Assembly: GCA_030428025.1 (NCBI GenBank)
Contig: JAUIBJ010000140.1
Coordinates: 1 to 7,737, forward strand
From: Alphaproteobacteria bacterium
GTDB lineage: Bacteria > Pseudomonadota > Alphaproteobacteria > Rhodobacterales > Rhodobacteraceae
Direction: 5' to 3'
Length of the DNA stretch: 7,737 bases
Below the pieces are notes generated by a model that saw only the letters and a list, made by a program, of their open reading frames with translations, did no database searches and was not told where the DNA came from. Below, piece by piece: positions 1-5,524 of this stretch. A program made the translations under genes and the position numbers. Positions within the stretch are counted from its first letter, which is position 1, and each line of letters begins with the position of its first letter.

Positions 1-2
1 AC

Positions 3-1274
3 GGCGAGGTCAGCCTCACCGCGCGACATTTCCCGCATGACGGGCTTTTTCCCGGTCAGGCGGGGTCGGGCACCGCCCTGATCCCCGAGGCGCGTTTCGG
101 CCTGAGCGGGGGACTGGGCTTTGCCGACTTCGAGATCGAGCTTTACGCCCGCGGCGACGACCGCACCGGAACCGAGGTGTTCGACGTCCAGAAGGCCTAT
201 ATCGTGACCGGCAACGACGTGGTCAGCGTACTCTTCGGCAGCGATGTCGTCTTCTGGGGCACGACCGAATCCTTCAACCCCACCAATATCATCAACCAGA
301 ACGACCGCTTCGCCCGGGTCGACGAGACCCGGAAACTCGGCCAGCCGATGGTCAACGTCAATTTCGACGCCGGTACGCTGGGCACGTTGAGCTTCTACGG
401 CCTGTTCGGATTTCGCGAGCCCGATTTCGGCGATGCCTCGACCCGGCCGCGCTTCGGCGTGATCCCGGACGACACCCATGCCATCTTCCAGCGCAGCACC
501 GACCGGGTGGATTTCGCCTTCCGCAACACCAACACCGTGAGCTTTGCGCGGGGCTCGCTCGATTACGCATTGTCCTTCTTCTCGGGCACCAACCGCGACC
601 CGGTGATCCTGCCCGGCTGCGCCAATCTGGCCCCGCCGGTGACGGCGGGCACCTGCAACGCCGTCAACGCCGACATCCGCCGCGCCTATGAAAGCCTCGC
701 GCCCGGCGCCGGCCCGCTCGCCCCCCGGGTCGCGGCGGCCAGTACGCCGGCGACGCAGGCCTTTCTTCTGGGCGGTGCCAGCGTCGGCGCGATCCCCTAT
801 TATCAGGAACTCCAGCAGGTCGGGCTGGAACTGGCCTATGCCGCGGGCGACTGGATCTGGAAATTCGAGGGCGCGCAGCGCTACACGCTGAACGAGACCT
901 ACTTTTCCGGCGTCGCAGGGTTCGAATACCGCATGCCGGGGGCCCTGGGTGGGGCGGGCGACCTGACCTTTGCCACGGAATACACCTATGATGACCGCTC
1001 GAACCTGCAACCGCTGACAGTGTTCGACGACGACATCTTCACCAGCCTGCGCTACGATTTCAACAACCGGCTCACCACCTCCGTCACCCTCAGCGGGCTT
1101 TTCGACCTGTCGACCGATGGCGCGGCCTACAGCCTCGACATCTCGTCGCGGCTGACCGACCGGACCAATGTCAGCTTCACCGCCACGCATATCGATTCCA
1201 GCAATCCCACCGACCCGCTCACCATTCTTGACCGCGACGATTTCTACGAGCTGAAGCTGACCTATTTCTTTTGA
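3..1274 (+). CDS. Outer-membrane beta-barrel protein, uncharacterised family (5' partial)
   Basis: The reading frame is open from base 3 to the TGA at 1272-1274, giving 423 visible residues, and the true start lies upstream of the window. The protein is rich in alternating polar and aromatic residues, as expected of beta strands, and ends in YELKLTYFF, with the terminal Phe typical of barrels inserted by the BAM complex. Recognisable stretches are VFWGTTESFNPTNIINQNDRF (split by loops), KLGQPMVNVNF, LFGFREPDF and FDDDIFTSLRYDFN. From memory, these resemble a family of unnamed outer-membrane proteins in marine proteobacteria that share WG-ES, KLGQPM and FRER blocks; I know of no assigned function. 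An in-frame GTG at 177 is internal and not a credible start, because the same fold pattern continues upstream of it. A 121-bp gap separates it from the next gene. It could be a porin-like channel, but substrate and role cannot be read from the sequence. Confidence 0.72.
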   Translation, partial: GEVSLTARHFPHDGLFPGQAGSGTALIPEARFGLSGGLGFADFEIELYARGDDRTGTEVFDVQKAYIVTGNDVVSVLFGSDVVFWGTTESFNPTNIINQNDRFARVDETRKLGQPMVNVNFDAGTLGTLSFYGLFGFREPDFGDASTRPRFGVIPDDTHAIFQRSTDRVDFAFRNTNTVSFARGSLDYALSFFSGTNRDPVILPGCANLAPPVTAGTCNAVNADIRRAYESLAPGAGPLAPRVAAASTPATQAFLLGGASVGAIPYYQELQQVGLELAYAAGDWIWKFEGAQRYTLNETYFSGVAGFEYRMPGALGGAGDLTFATEYTYDDRSNLQPLTVFDDDIFTSLRYDFNNRLTTSVTLSGLFDLSTDGAAYSLDISSRLTDRTNVSFTATHIDSSNPTDPLTILDRDDFYELKLTYFF

Positions 1275-1395
1275 CGCCCGAAACACCCGGCCGCGCGGAC
1301 ACAGGTTAATGCGTGTTTGAATGGACCAGGGAAAATTCCTGCGCTAAACAATTAGCTATGCAATCTCTTTGGGGGACGGTCGAAGGGGGAGCCAG
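1275..1395. other. Intergenic region before the carotenoid gene
   Basis: This 121-bp gap is more AT-rich than its surroundings from about 1305 to 1370. It holds a small inverted repeat, GCTAA-ACAA-TTAGC (1343-1356), and a weaker ACAC/GTGT pair (1299-1302 and 1313-1316). I find no convincing -35/-10 pair and no stem with a T tract that would terminate the upstream gene; CCGCGCGG at 1291-1298 is self-complementary but lacks a U run. A promoter for the two genes downstream probably lies here, since the AT content rises just before a strong ribosome binding site, but I cannot place it. Confidence 0.4.
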
Positions 1396-2331
1396 ATGAA
1401 GACAAGGTCCAGTGTCGGCCTTTCGGGGACGTATGTGCTTTTGCTGCTGCCTTTGGCGGCGTGGTTTGGCAACGCCCTCTATGCGCTCGGCGAGCCGGGC
1501 GGCTGGCTGAAGGAATACTCGCCCGCCATCGTGGCCAGTTCTCTGATTGCCTTCTTTGTCCTTCACGGCAAGCGCCGCTACGGAGGCGAGGCGCTGTGGC
1601 GTTTCACCATTATCGTCTTTGCCATCGCGTGGATTTTCGAAACCCTCAGCGTACTGACCGGCTTTCCCTTCGGCCACTACCATTACACCGAGTTGATGGC
1701 GCCCTTCCTTTGGCATGTTCCGGTCTTCGTCCTGCCCGCCTATCTGCTCATGGCTTATGCGTCGTGGTCCTTGGCCACGCTTCTTCTGAACCGGCGCGGC
1801 GCACGGCCCGACAGGGCGGTGCTTTATGCGGCGCCGGTGCTTGCGGCGCTGGCCATGGTGGCGTGGGATCTGTCGATGGATATTCTGCGCTCGACGGTCG
1901 AACAACGCTGGATCTGGGTCGATGGCGGCCCCCATTTCGGCATCCCGGTCAGCAACTACCTTGGCTGGTTCGGGGTGACCTGGCTGATGTTCCAGTGCTT
2001 CGCCGTCTATTTGCGCGACGCACCCGTCCGGGACTTGCCGGACGCGCCGCGGGGGCGGGCCTATTGGCTGTCGGTGCCCCTTGCCTATGCGGCCTTTGCG
2101 GGGGAATACCTGCTCAACCCGTTTACGGGCCACGGGGCCGGGCTGTCCGTTCCGGTCAATGCCGAAACCGTCGCCGTGCAGCTCCTGTTTTCCGAGGCGG
2201 CGTTGATCTGCCTTATGACAATGATCCCGCTGGCCCTGGCCGGTGCGCTGGCCGCCCTGCGGCGCAACGCGATCGCCGACAAGCCGGCTTTGCTGTCGGA
2301 GCCCGTGGGGACGCGTCCCCGGCGGACATGA
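1396..2331 (+). CDS. Carotenoid biosynthesis protein, DUF422 / CruF-like integral membrane protein
   Basis: This is a 311-residue polytopic membrane protein with about seven to eight hydrophobic segments (roughly residues 12-32, 45-57, 69-88, 104-131, 141-157, 188-206, 223-240, 257-287). Its conserved motifs place it in the DUF422 carotenoid family: FETLSVLTGFPFGHYHY (81-97), a HVPVFVLPAY segment (107-116), WDLSMD (157-162) and GGPHFGIPVSNYLGWF (177-192). Known members include CruF, which adds water across the terminal 1,2 double bond of acyclic carotenoids such as the lycopene end group or bisanhydrobacterioruberin. Activity here as a carotenoid hydratase is therefore inferred from the family. 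I chose the ATG at 1396 because AAGGGGGAG (1383-1391) sits at a good distance upstream; a TTG at 1369 has no such signal and would add nine unlikely residues. The stop overlaps the next gene's ATG, so the two are probably co-translated. No crtB, crtI or cyclase gene is visible nearby. Confidence 0.82.
   Translation: MKTRSSVGLSGTYVLLLLPLAAWFGNALYALGEPGGWLKEYSPAIVASSLIAFFVLHGKRRYGGEALWRFTIIVFAIAWIFETLSVLTGFPFGHYHYTELMAPFLWHVPVFVLPAYLLMAYASWSLATLLLNRRGARPDRAVLYAAPVLAALAMVAWDLSMDILRSTVEQRWIWVDGGPHFGIPVSNYLGWFGVTWLMFQCFAVYLRDAPVRDLPDAPRGRAYWLSVPLAYAAFAGEYLLNPFTGHGAGLSVPVNAETVAVQLLFSEAALICLMTMIPLALAGALAALRRNAIADKPALLSEPVGTRPRRT
2307..2320. repeat. Perfect 14-bp palindrome before the overlapping start codon
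   Basis: GGGGACGCGTCCCC is fully self-complementary. It lies inside the last codons of the carotenoid gene and ends 7 bases before the ATG of the next gene at 2328. In RNA it could form a 5-bp GC stem with a CGCG loop at the place where a ribosome binding site would be expected. It could act in translational coupling or be a protein site, or it could be chance in GC-rich coding DNA. Confidence 0.6.
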
Positions 2332-3020
2332 GCGCCGCCCGGAAAGGCGACGCCGAGGCCGTGCTCGGCCAGCTGGAGGAGATCATCCATCGCTTCCACG
2401 GGGCGCCCGATACGGCGAATGTCCGCATCCATTGCCTCTTCGCAGGGCTCTACCGCGAGACCACGACGCAATGGCTGGCCGCGCTGGAACAGACCCCTGC
2501 CCCCGATTTCGCCTATCTGGTCATGCGGCGCTTCTACGACCTTTACGATCTGGGCGTGCTCCAGCGGCTCGATGTGCCGCTGGAAGAAGTGCCCCGGCAA
2601 TGGCGCAAGTACCACTGGCTGGCCAGGCGGCTGACCATGCGCTCGCCGATCTCGCTGCATCTTCTTCTGATCTCGCTGGGGGTGCGCGCCCATATCCGCC
2701 ACGATCTGGGGATTGCCATCCGGCAGGCCGCCTGTGGCCATGAAAGCGAAACCGGCCGCGACGCGACGCGCGAAGAACTGATCGGTACATTGTCCCAGCA
2801 GGCCTTCTTCCGTGCCGCGCTCGATTTCGTCGACTGGCACCGGACACGCCAGCGCGGCTGGCGCCGGGCCGTACTCGGCCTCTATGCCCTGGGCCTGCGG
2901 ATGCTGAAACCGGTCTGGGTGACGGTGATGGAGGCCTGGCGCGGCGCCGCCTATCGCGACGCCTTCCGTCCTGTGGCGACGGCGCCTCAGGGGAAAATGG
3001 CGGGACCGGAAAGCGGTTGA
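2328..3020 (+). CDS. DUF5995-like protein of unknown function, coupled to the carotenoid gene
   Basis: This is a 230-residue, mostly helical, probably soluble protein with no signal peptide. The start at 2328 overlaps the upstream TGA (ATGA) and there is no strong separate ribosome binding site, so translation is probably coupled to the carotenoid gene. The central block HLLLISLGVRAHIRHDLGIA (111-130) matches the hallmark of DUF5995 proteins, which from memory read approximately HLL-G-NAHI--DL--A. The upstream FAGLYRETT (38-46) and the C-terminal REAW-type element MEAWRGAAYRDA (201-212) also fit that family's layout. No biochemical function is established for the family as far as I know. Conserved His111, His122, His125 and Asp126 could bind a metal or act in catalysis, but that is speculation. 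A stretch near residues 180-200 (AVLGLYALGLRMLKPVWVTV) is hydrophobic enough to touch a membrane. Its stop codon forms part of the next gene's -35 element. Confidence 0.7.
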   Translation: MSAARKGDAEAVLGQLEEIIHRFHGAPDTANVRIHCLFAGLYRETTTQWLAALEQTPAPDFAYLVMRRFYDLYDLGVLQRLDVPLEEVPRQWRKYHWLARRLTMRSPISLHLLLISLGVRAHIRHDLGIAIRQAACGHESETGRDATREELIGTLSQQAFFRAALDFVDWHRTRQRGWRRAVLGLYALGLRMLKPVWVTVMEAWRGAAYRDAFRPVATAPQGKMAGPESG

Positions 3021-3046
3021 CATTTAATTTGAGCGCTCATTATAAT
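3017..3046 (+). promoter_or_regulatory. Near-consensus sigma-70 promoter of the first Rieske oxygenase gene
   Basis: TTGACA (3017-3022) and TATAAT (3041-3046) are exact consensus hexamers separated by 18 bp. The last base of the -10 hexamer is 6 bases from the ATG at 3053, so the expected start of transcription (+1) falls on the A of that ATG. The -35 hexamer contains the TGA stop of the preceding gene. The spacer is AT-rich apart from a 10-bp palindrome (3030-3039). A promoter this strong would normally need tight repression, which fits an operator in the spacer. Confidence 0.85.
3030..3039. promoter_or_regulatory. Operator copy A (TGAGCGCTCA) in the promoter spacer
   Basis: TGAGCGCTCA is a perfect palindrome lying between the -35 and -10 hexamers, where a bound repressor would block RNA polymerase. 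It is embedded in ATTTAATTTGAGCGCTCA (3022-3039). On the minus strand at 7013-6997 the same block occurs with one fewer T, upstream of the aminotransferase. The match between two distant promoters marks it as a shared regulator site; that the BetI-like TetR protein at 7083 binds it is inference from proximity and palindrome size. Confidence 0.78.
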
Positions 3047-3052
3047 TTCGGC

Positions 3053-4255
3053 ATGAAGGATCTCACCCATACCTCCCCGCCGAAAAACTGGGACCGCACC
3101 GGGCTTCCGGGCTGGGCCTATTTCTCCGACGAGCTTGCCGAGCTCGAGATGGAAGAACTGTTTCGCAAGCACTGGCAGCTGGCCTGTCATGTCTCCGACG
3201 TGGCCGAGCCCGGCGATTATCTTGCCTTCGACGTCGGCGGCGAACGCGCGCTGATCGTGCGCGGCCGGGACGGCATCGTGCGGGCCTTTCACAACCTTTG
3301 CCGCCATCGCGGCAGCCGGGTGGTCACGGACGAGCGCGGGCATTGCAAATCGGCGCTGATCTGCCCTTATCACGGCTGGGCCTTCAATCTCGATGGCACC
3401 CTGCGCGGCGCCGCGCAGCCCAAGAGCTTTCCGGCGCTCGACCCGGTGGAATGGGGACTGAAACCGCTGGAAACGGAAATCTGGCAGGGCTTCGTCTTCG
3501 TCCGTTTCAAGGAAAGCGACCAGCCCGCCGTGGCCGAGATCATGGGGCGATTCGACGACGAACTCGCGCCCTACGATCTGGCCGACATGGTGCCGGTCGG
3601 CACCGTCGACTGGTCCGATGAAACAGCCGTCAACTGGAAGGCGGTACGCGACGTGGACAATGAAGGCTATCACGTGGCGATGGCGCACCCCGCGCTGCAC
3701 GACCTTTACGGCAAGGGCTATTACGACGAGCCCTATATCGGCGGCGCCTCGCGCTCCTTCGCCAGTTTCAACCCCGGCCCCGGCGCTCTCTGGTCGGTGC
3801 GGGCCTACAAGTCCGTCCTGCCCGAGGCGACATGGCTGCCAGAAAGCCACCGCCAGGCCTGGCTGTATCTGGGACTATTCCCCAATGCCGTGATCGGCGT
3901 CTATCCGGATTCGATGATCTTCTATCAGGAGTTCCCCGACGGCGCCGGCAAGACCAAGCTTCGCGGGGCCGCCTACCGCCGCCGCGACGAAAGCCGCGAA
4001 ATGCGGGCGGCACGCTATCTGTCGGGCCGGATCGACACGATCACCGCCGAGGAAGACCAGATGCTGACCATCTGGTCCTGCGAGGCGGCACTCTCGTCGG
4101 GCTATGACGGCATCCTGCTGTCGGATCTGGAATACGGGGTGAAGTCGCATCACGATCACCTGCGCGCGCTGCTGCCGGTGCTGAATCTGGAAGAGCCGCC
4201 CGAGCCCGGAACCATGGCCGAGGTGAACGCCGAGATGCTGGCCGGGCGGGAATAA
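3053..4255 (+). CDS. Rieske non-heme iron oxygenase, alpha (catalytic) subunit 1
   Basis: This 400-residue protein has the full layout of a ring-hydroxylating or amine-demethylating oxygenase alpha subunit. The Rieske [2Fe-2S] ligands are C83-R-H85 and C104-PY-H107. The mononuclear iron site is H207 and H212 in NEGYHVAMAHP, with D335 of AEEDQ as the likely third ligand. The residue three before the first His, which bridges the two metal centres of neighbouring subunits, is Glu204 rather than the Asp usual in aromatic dioxygenases; Glu is found in the carnitine oxygenase CntA and related quaternary-amine enzymes. The ATG at 3053 fits the usual 20-25 residues before the conserved W-YFSDELAELEMEELFRKHW region. 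An in-frame TTG at 3017 is ruled out because it lies in the -35 box. There is no Shine-Dalgarno sequence before the ATG, consistent with a leaderless transcript. The substrate is unknown. A reductase partner is required and is not in the window. Confidence 0.9.
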   Translation: MKDLTHTSPPKNWDRTGLPGWAYFSDELAELEMEELFRKHWQLACHVSDVAEPGDYLAFDVGGERALIVRGRDGIVRAFHNLCRHRGSRVVTDERGHCKSALICPYHGWAFNLDGTLRGAAQPKSFPALDPVEWGLKPLETEIWQGFVFVRFKESDQPAVAEIMGRFDDELAPYDLADMVPVGTVDWSDETAVNWKAVRDVDNEGYHVAMAHPALHDLYGKGYYDEPYIGGASRSFASFNPGPGALWSVRAYKSVLPEATWLPESHRQAWLYLGLFPNAVIGVYPDSMIFYQEFPDGAGKTKLRGAAYRRRDESREMRAARYLSGRIDTITAEEDQMLTIWSCEAALSSGYDGILLSDLEYGVKSHHDHLRALLPVLNLEEPPEPGTMAEVNAEMLAGRE

Positions 4256-4264
4256 CCCCGCCCG
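4243..4264. terminator. GC hairpin 1 at the convergent junction (stop codon in loop)
   Basis: The arms CGGGCGGG (4243-4250) and CCCGCCCG (4257-4264) pair perfectly over 8 bp around the loop AATAAC, which contains the TAA stop of the first oxygenase gene. No T tract follows on either strand, so this is not a canonical rho-independent terminator. It may still stall polymerase or protect the 3' end of either transcript. Confidence 0.5.
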
Positions 4265-4270
4265 CCCTGC

Positions 4271-4298
4271 CCGCGCCGCGTGCTAGGGTTCGGCGCGG
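4271..4298. terminator. GC hairpin 2 at the convergent junction (stop codon in loop)
   Basis: The arms CCGCGCCG (4271-4278) and CGGCGCGG (4291-4298) pair perfectly over 8 bp around a 12-base loop. The loop holds CTA (4283-4285), which is the TAG stop of the minus-strand oxygenase gene. An alternative register pairs 4274-4280 with 4294-4300. There is no T tract, so its action as a bidirectional terminator is inferred from its position between tail-to-tail genes. Confidence 0.5.
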
Positions 4299-5494
4299 CG
4301 ACTGGCCCGGCTTTCGGGTGGCTCACCCAGCATCGGCTCGCCCAGCTGCCCGCGCACCCAGTCCTGAAACAGGAATACCTCGTATTCCTCCTGCATCAGC
4401 ACGCCCTGCCGGAAGGTCCGCGCGCGTAGACCCGCCTGGTTGATCTCGCACGCTTCCCCGTCCTGCTCCATCACCAGCGTTCCGAACCCGGTGATCCGCT
4501 CCATGTCGAAATCCGGCCGGGACAGCGTGTCGGGATGGAACAGCCATTCCGCCGAAAGCTCCATCGTCTCGGGGCCCGTCGGCGTGATCTTCACCGTGCG
4601 CACGTAATCGGCGTGATGGGCGATGAAGACCGAAGGCGGCACCGTCACATAGCGCTGGCCCGCCGCCACGTCCGCCTCCGTCAACCCTGGCAGACGGCCC
4701 TGTGCCGTGCCATCCATCGACCATGTCTCGGCCCCGGCCCGCAGCCCGCCCGAGATATGCGGTGCGTCCTCGCCGGCATGGGCCTGCCAGTCAGGATCGT
4801 CGCGCCGCGCCATGATCGCCCGGCCATAGATCGGCACAAGCTCGCACAACTCGGGGTGAATATTGGGGCAGTGCAGGCACTCGTTGTAATTCTCCCAGAA
4901 AATTTTCCAGTTGCAGTTCAGGGTCTTGCTGTAGCTGTGCCCGATCCGCAATTCCTCCAGCGGCCAGTTGGCGACATAAGCGGTCTCGGCGCCGTGGGTA
5001 TCCTCGAAGGACGGCGCATCGGCCGCGAGGTTGACAAAGACAAACCCGCGCCACTCCGCCACCGCAACCGGCAGCAGCGGATGCTCGGCCCGGTCGAAGC
5101 CAGCCACCGGCCGCATCGGCCCGGTGGCCCGCAGCCGACCGGACAGGTCATAAACCCACTGGTGGTAGGGACAGGCGATCATCGGCCGGTCCAGCCGCCC
5201 TTCGGCGGCCGGACAGAGGATCGAGCCGCGATGCCGGCAAGTGTTGAAGAAGCCCTTCAACTCGCCAGCCTCGTCGCGCAGGATCAGGATGGGCTGCCCG
5301 CCCACCTGAAACGTGCGGAACGCGCGCGGCCCATCCAGCGTCTCGGCCCGGCAGAGATAGGTCCAGGTCTTCCCCCAGATCTCGGCCCGTTCGCGCTCGA
5401 AATGCGCGGGGTCGTAGTACCACGAGGCCGGCAGCGCGGGCTGGGCCCGCGCCAGCCCGTTGAAGCCGCTTTCCAGTACCGGTTCGTCATCCAT
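4283..5494 (-). CDS. Rieske non-heme iron oxygenase, alpha subunit 2 (GbcA/choline monooxygenase-like type)
   Basis: This 403-residue oxygenase alpha subunit differs clearly from its convergent neighbour. The Rieske ligands are C86-R-H88 and C108-PY-H111. The catalytic iron site is E205-C-L-H208-CPNIH213, with D345 in VMEQDGE as the probable third ligand. NYNECLHCPNIHPEL is the pattern of the glycine-betaine (GbcA), stachydrine and choline monooxygenase-like branch, which oxidises N-methyl groups or related substrates. Glu205 at the bridging position again matches the amine-type enzymes. I chose the ATG at 5494 because GGGGGAGGG (5509-5501) lies 6 bases upstream; an ATG 21 bases earlier (5515) has no such signal. 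The gap to the aminotransferase stop is 30 bases, so both are in one operon. I infer a quaternary or methylated amine substrate from the family and the BetI-like regulator, but a different substrate class is possible. Confidence 0.9.
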   Translation of the reverse strand: MDDEPVLESGFNGLARAQPALPASWYYDPAHFERERAEIWGKTWTYLCRAETLDGPRAFRTFQVGGQPILILRDEAGELKGFFNTCRHRGSILCPAAEGRLDRPMIACPYHQWVYDLSGRLRATGPMRPVAGFDRAEHPLLPVAVAEWRGFVFVNLAADAPSFEDTHGAETAYVANWPLEELRIGHSYSKTLNCNWKIFWENYNECLHCPNIHPELCELVPIYGRAIMARRDDPDWQAHAGEDAPHISGGLRAGAETWSMDGTAQGRLPGLTEADVAAGQRYVTVPPSVFIAHHADYVRTVKITPTGPETMELSAEWLFHPDTLSRPDFDMERITGFGTLVMEQDGEACEINQAGLRARTFRQGVLMQEEYEVFLFQDWVRGQLGEPMLGEPPESRASRRAEP

Positions 5495-5500
5495 TTCCGG

Positions 5501-5509
5501 CCCTCCCCC
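5501..5509 (-). promoter_or_regulatory. Ribosome binding site that sets the start of oxygenase 2
   Basis: Read on the minus strand this is GGGGGAGGG, with 6 bases (CCGGAA) before the ATG at 5494. It lies downstream of the competing ATG at 5515, so it supports the shorter protein. Confidence 0.7.
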
Positions 5510-5524
5510 GAGCATTTCGGCAGA

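Noticed and set aside
1299..1316. ACAC/GTGT pair as a PpsR/CrtJ-type site for carotenoid control
   Set aside because: The known site is TGT-N12-ACA. The order here is reversed (ACA...TGT), and no proper copy is seen in the gap.
1306..2133. Minus-strand open frame of 275 codons over the carotenoid gene
   Set aside because: Its product is rich in Arg, Gln and Gly and lacks motifs. The + strand carries a recognised membrane protein with a good ribosome binding site.
1461..2327. Upstream in-frame extension of the DUF5995-like protein
   Set aside because: The frame is open through the carotenoid gene by chance. The extension is an Arg/Gly/Ala-rich shadow, and the family-like sequence begins just after the ATG at 2328.
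2085..3023. Minus-strand open frame of 312 codons over the DUF5995-like gene
   Set aside because: It covers two convincing + strand genes in antisense, has no recognisable domain, and has no plausible ribosome binding site.
4868..4888. Leu in place of Tyr in the ECLH iron motif of oxygenase 2 as a defect
   Set aside because: Both iron-binding His residues are intact, and as I recall NYNECLHCP is a common variant in this branch of Rieske oxygenases, so it is not a sign of decay.
5495..5515. Earlier ATG for oxygenase 2
   Set aside because: No ribosome binding site precedes 5515, whereas GGGGGAGGG lies between the two candidates at the right distance from 5494.
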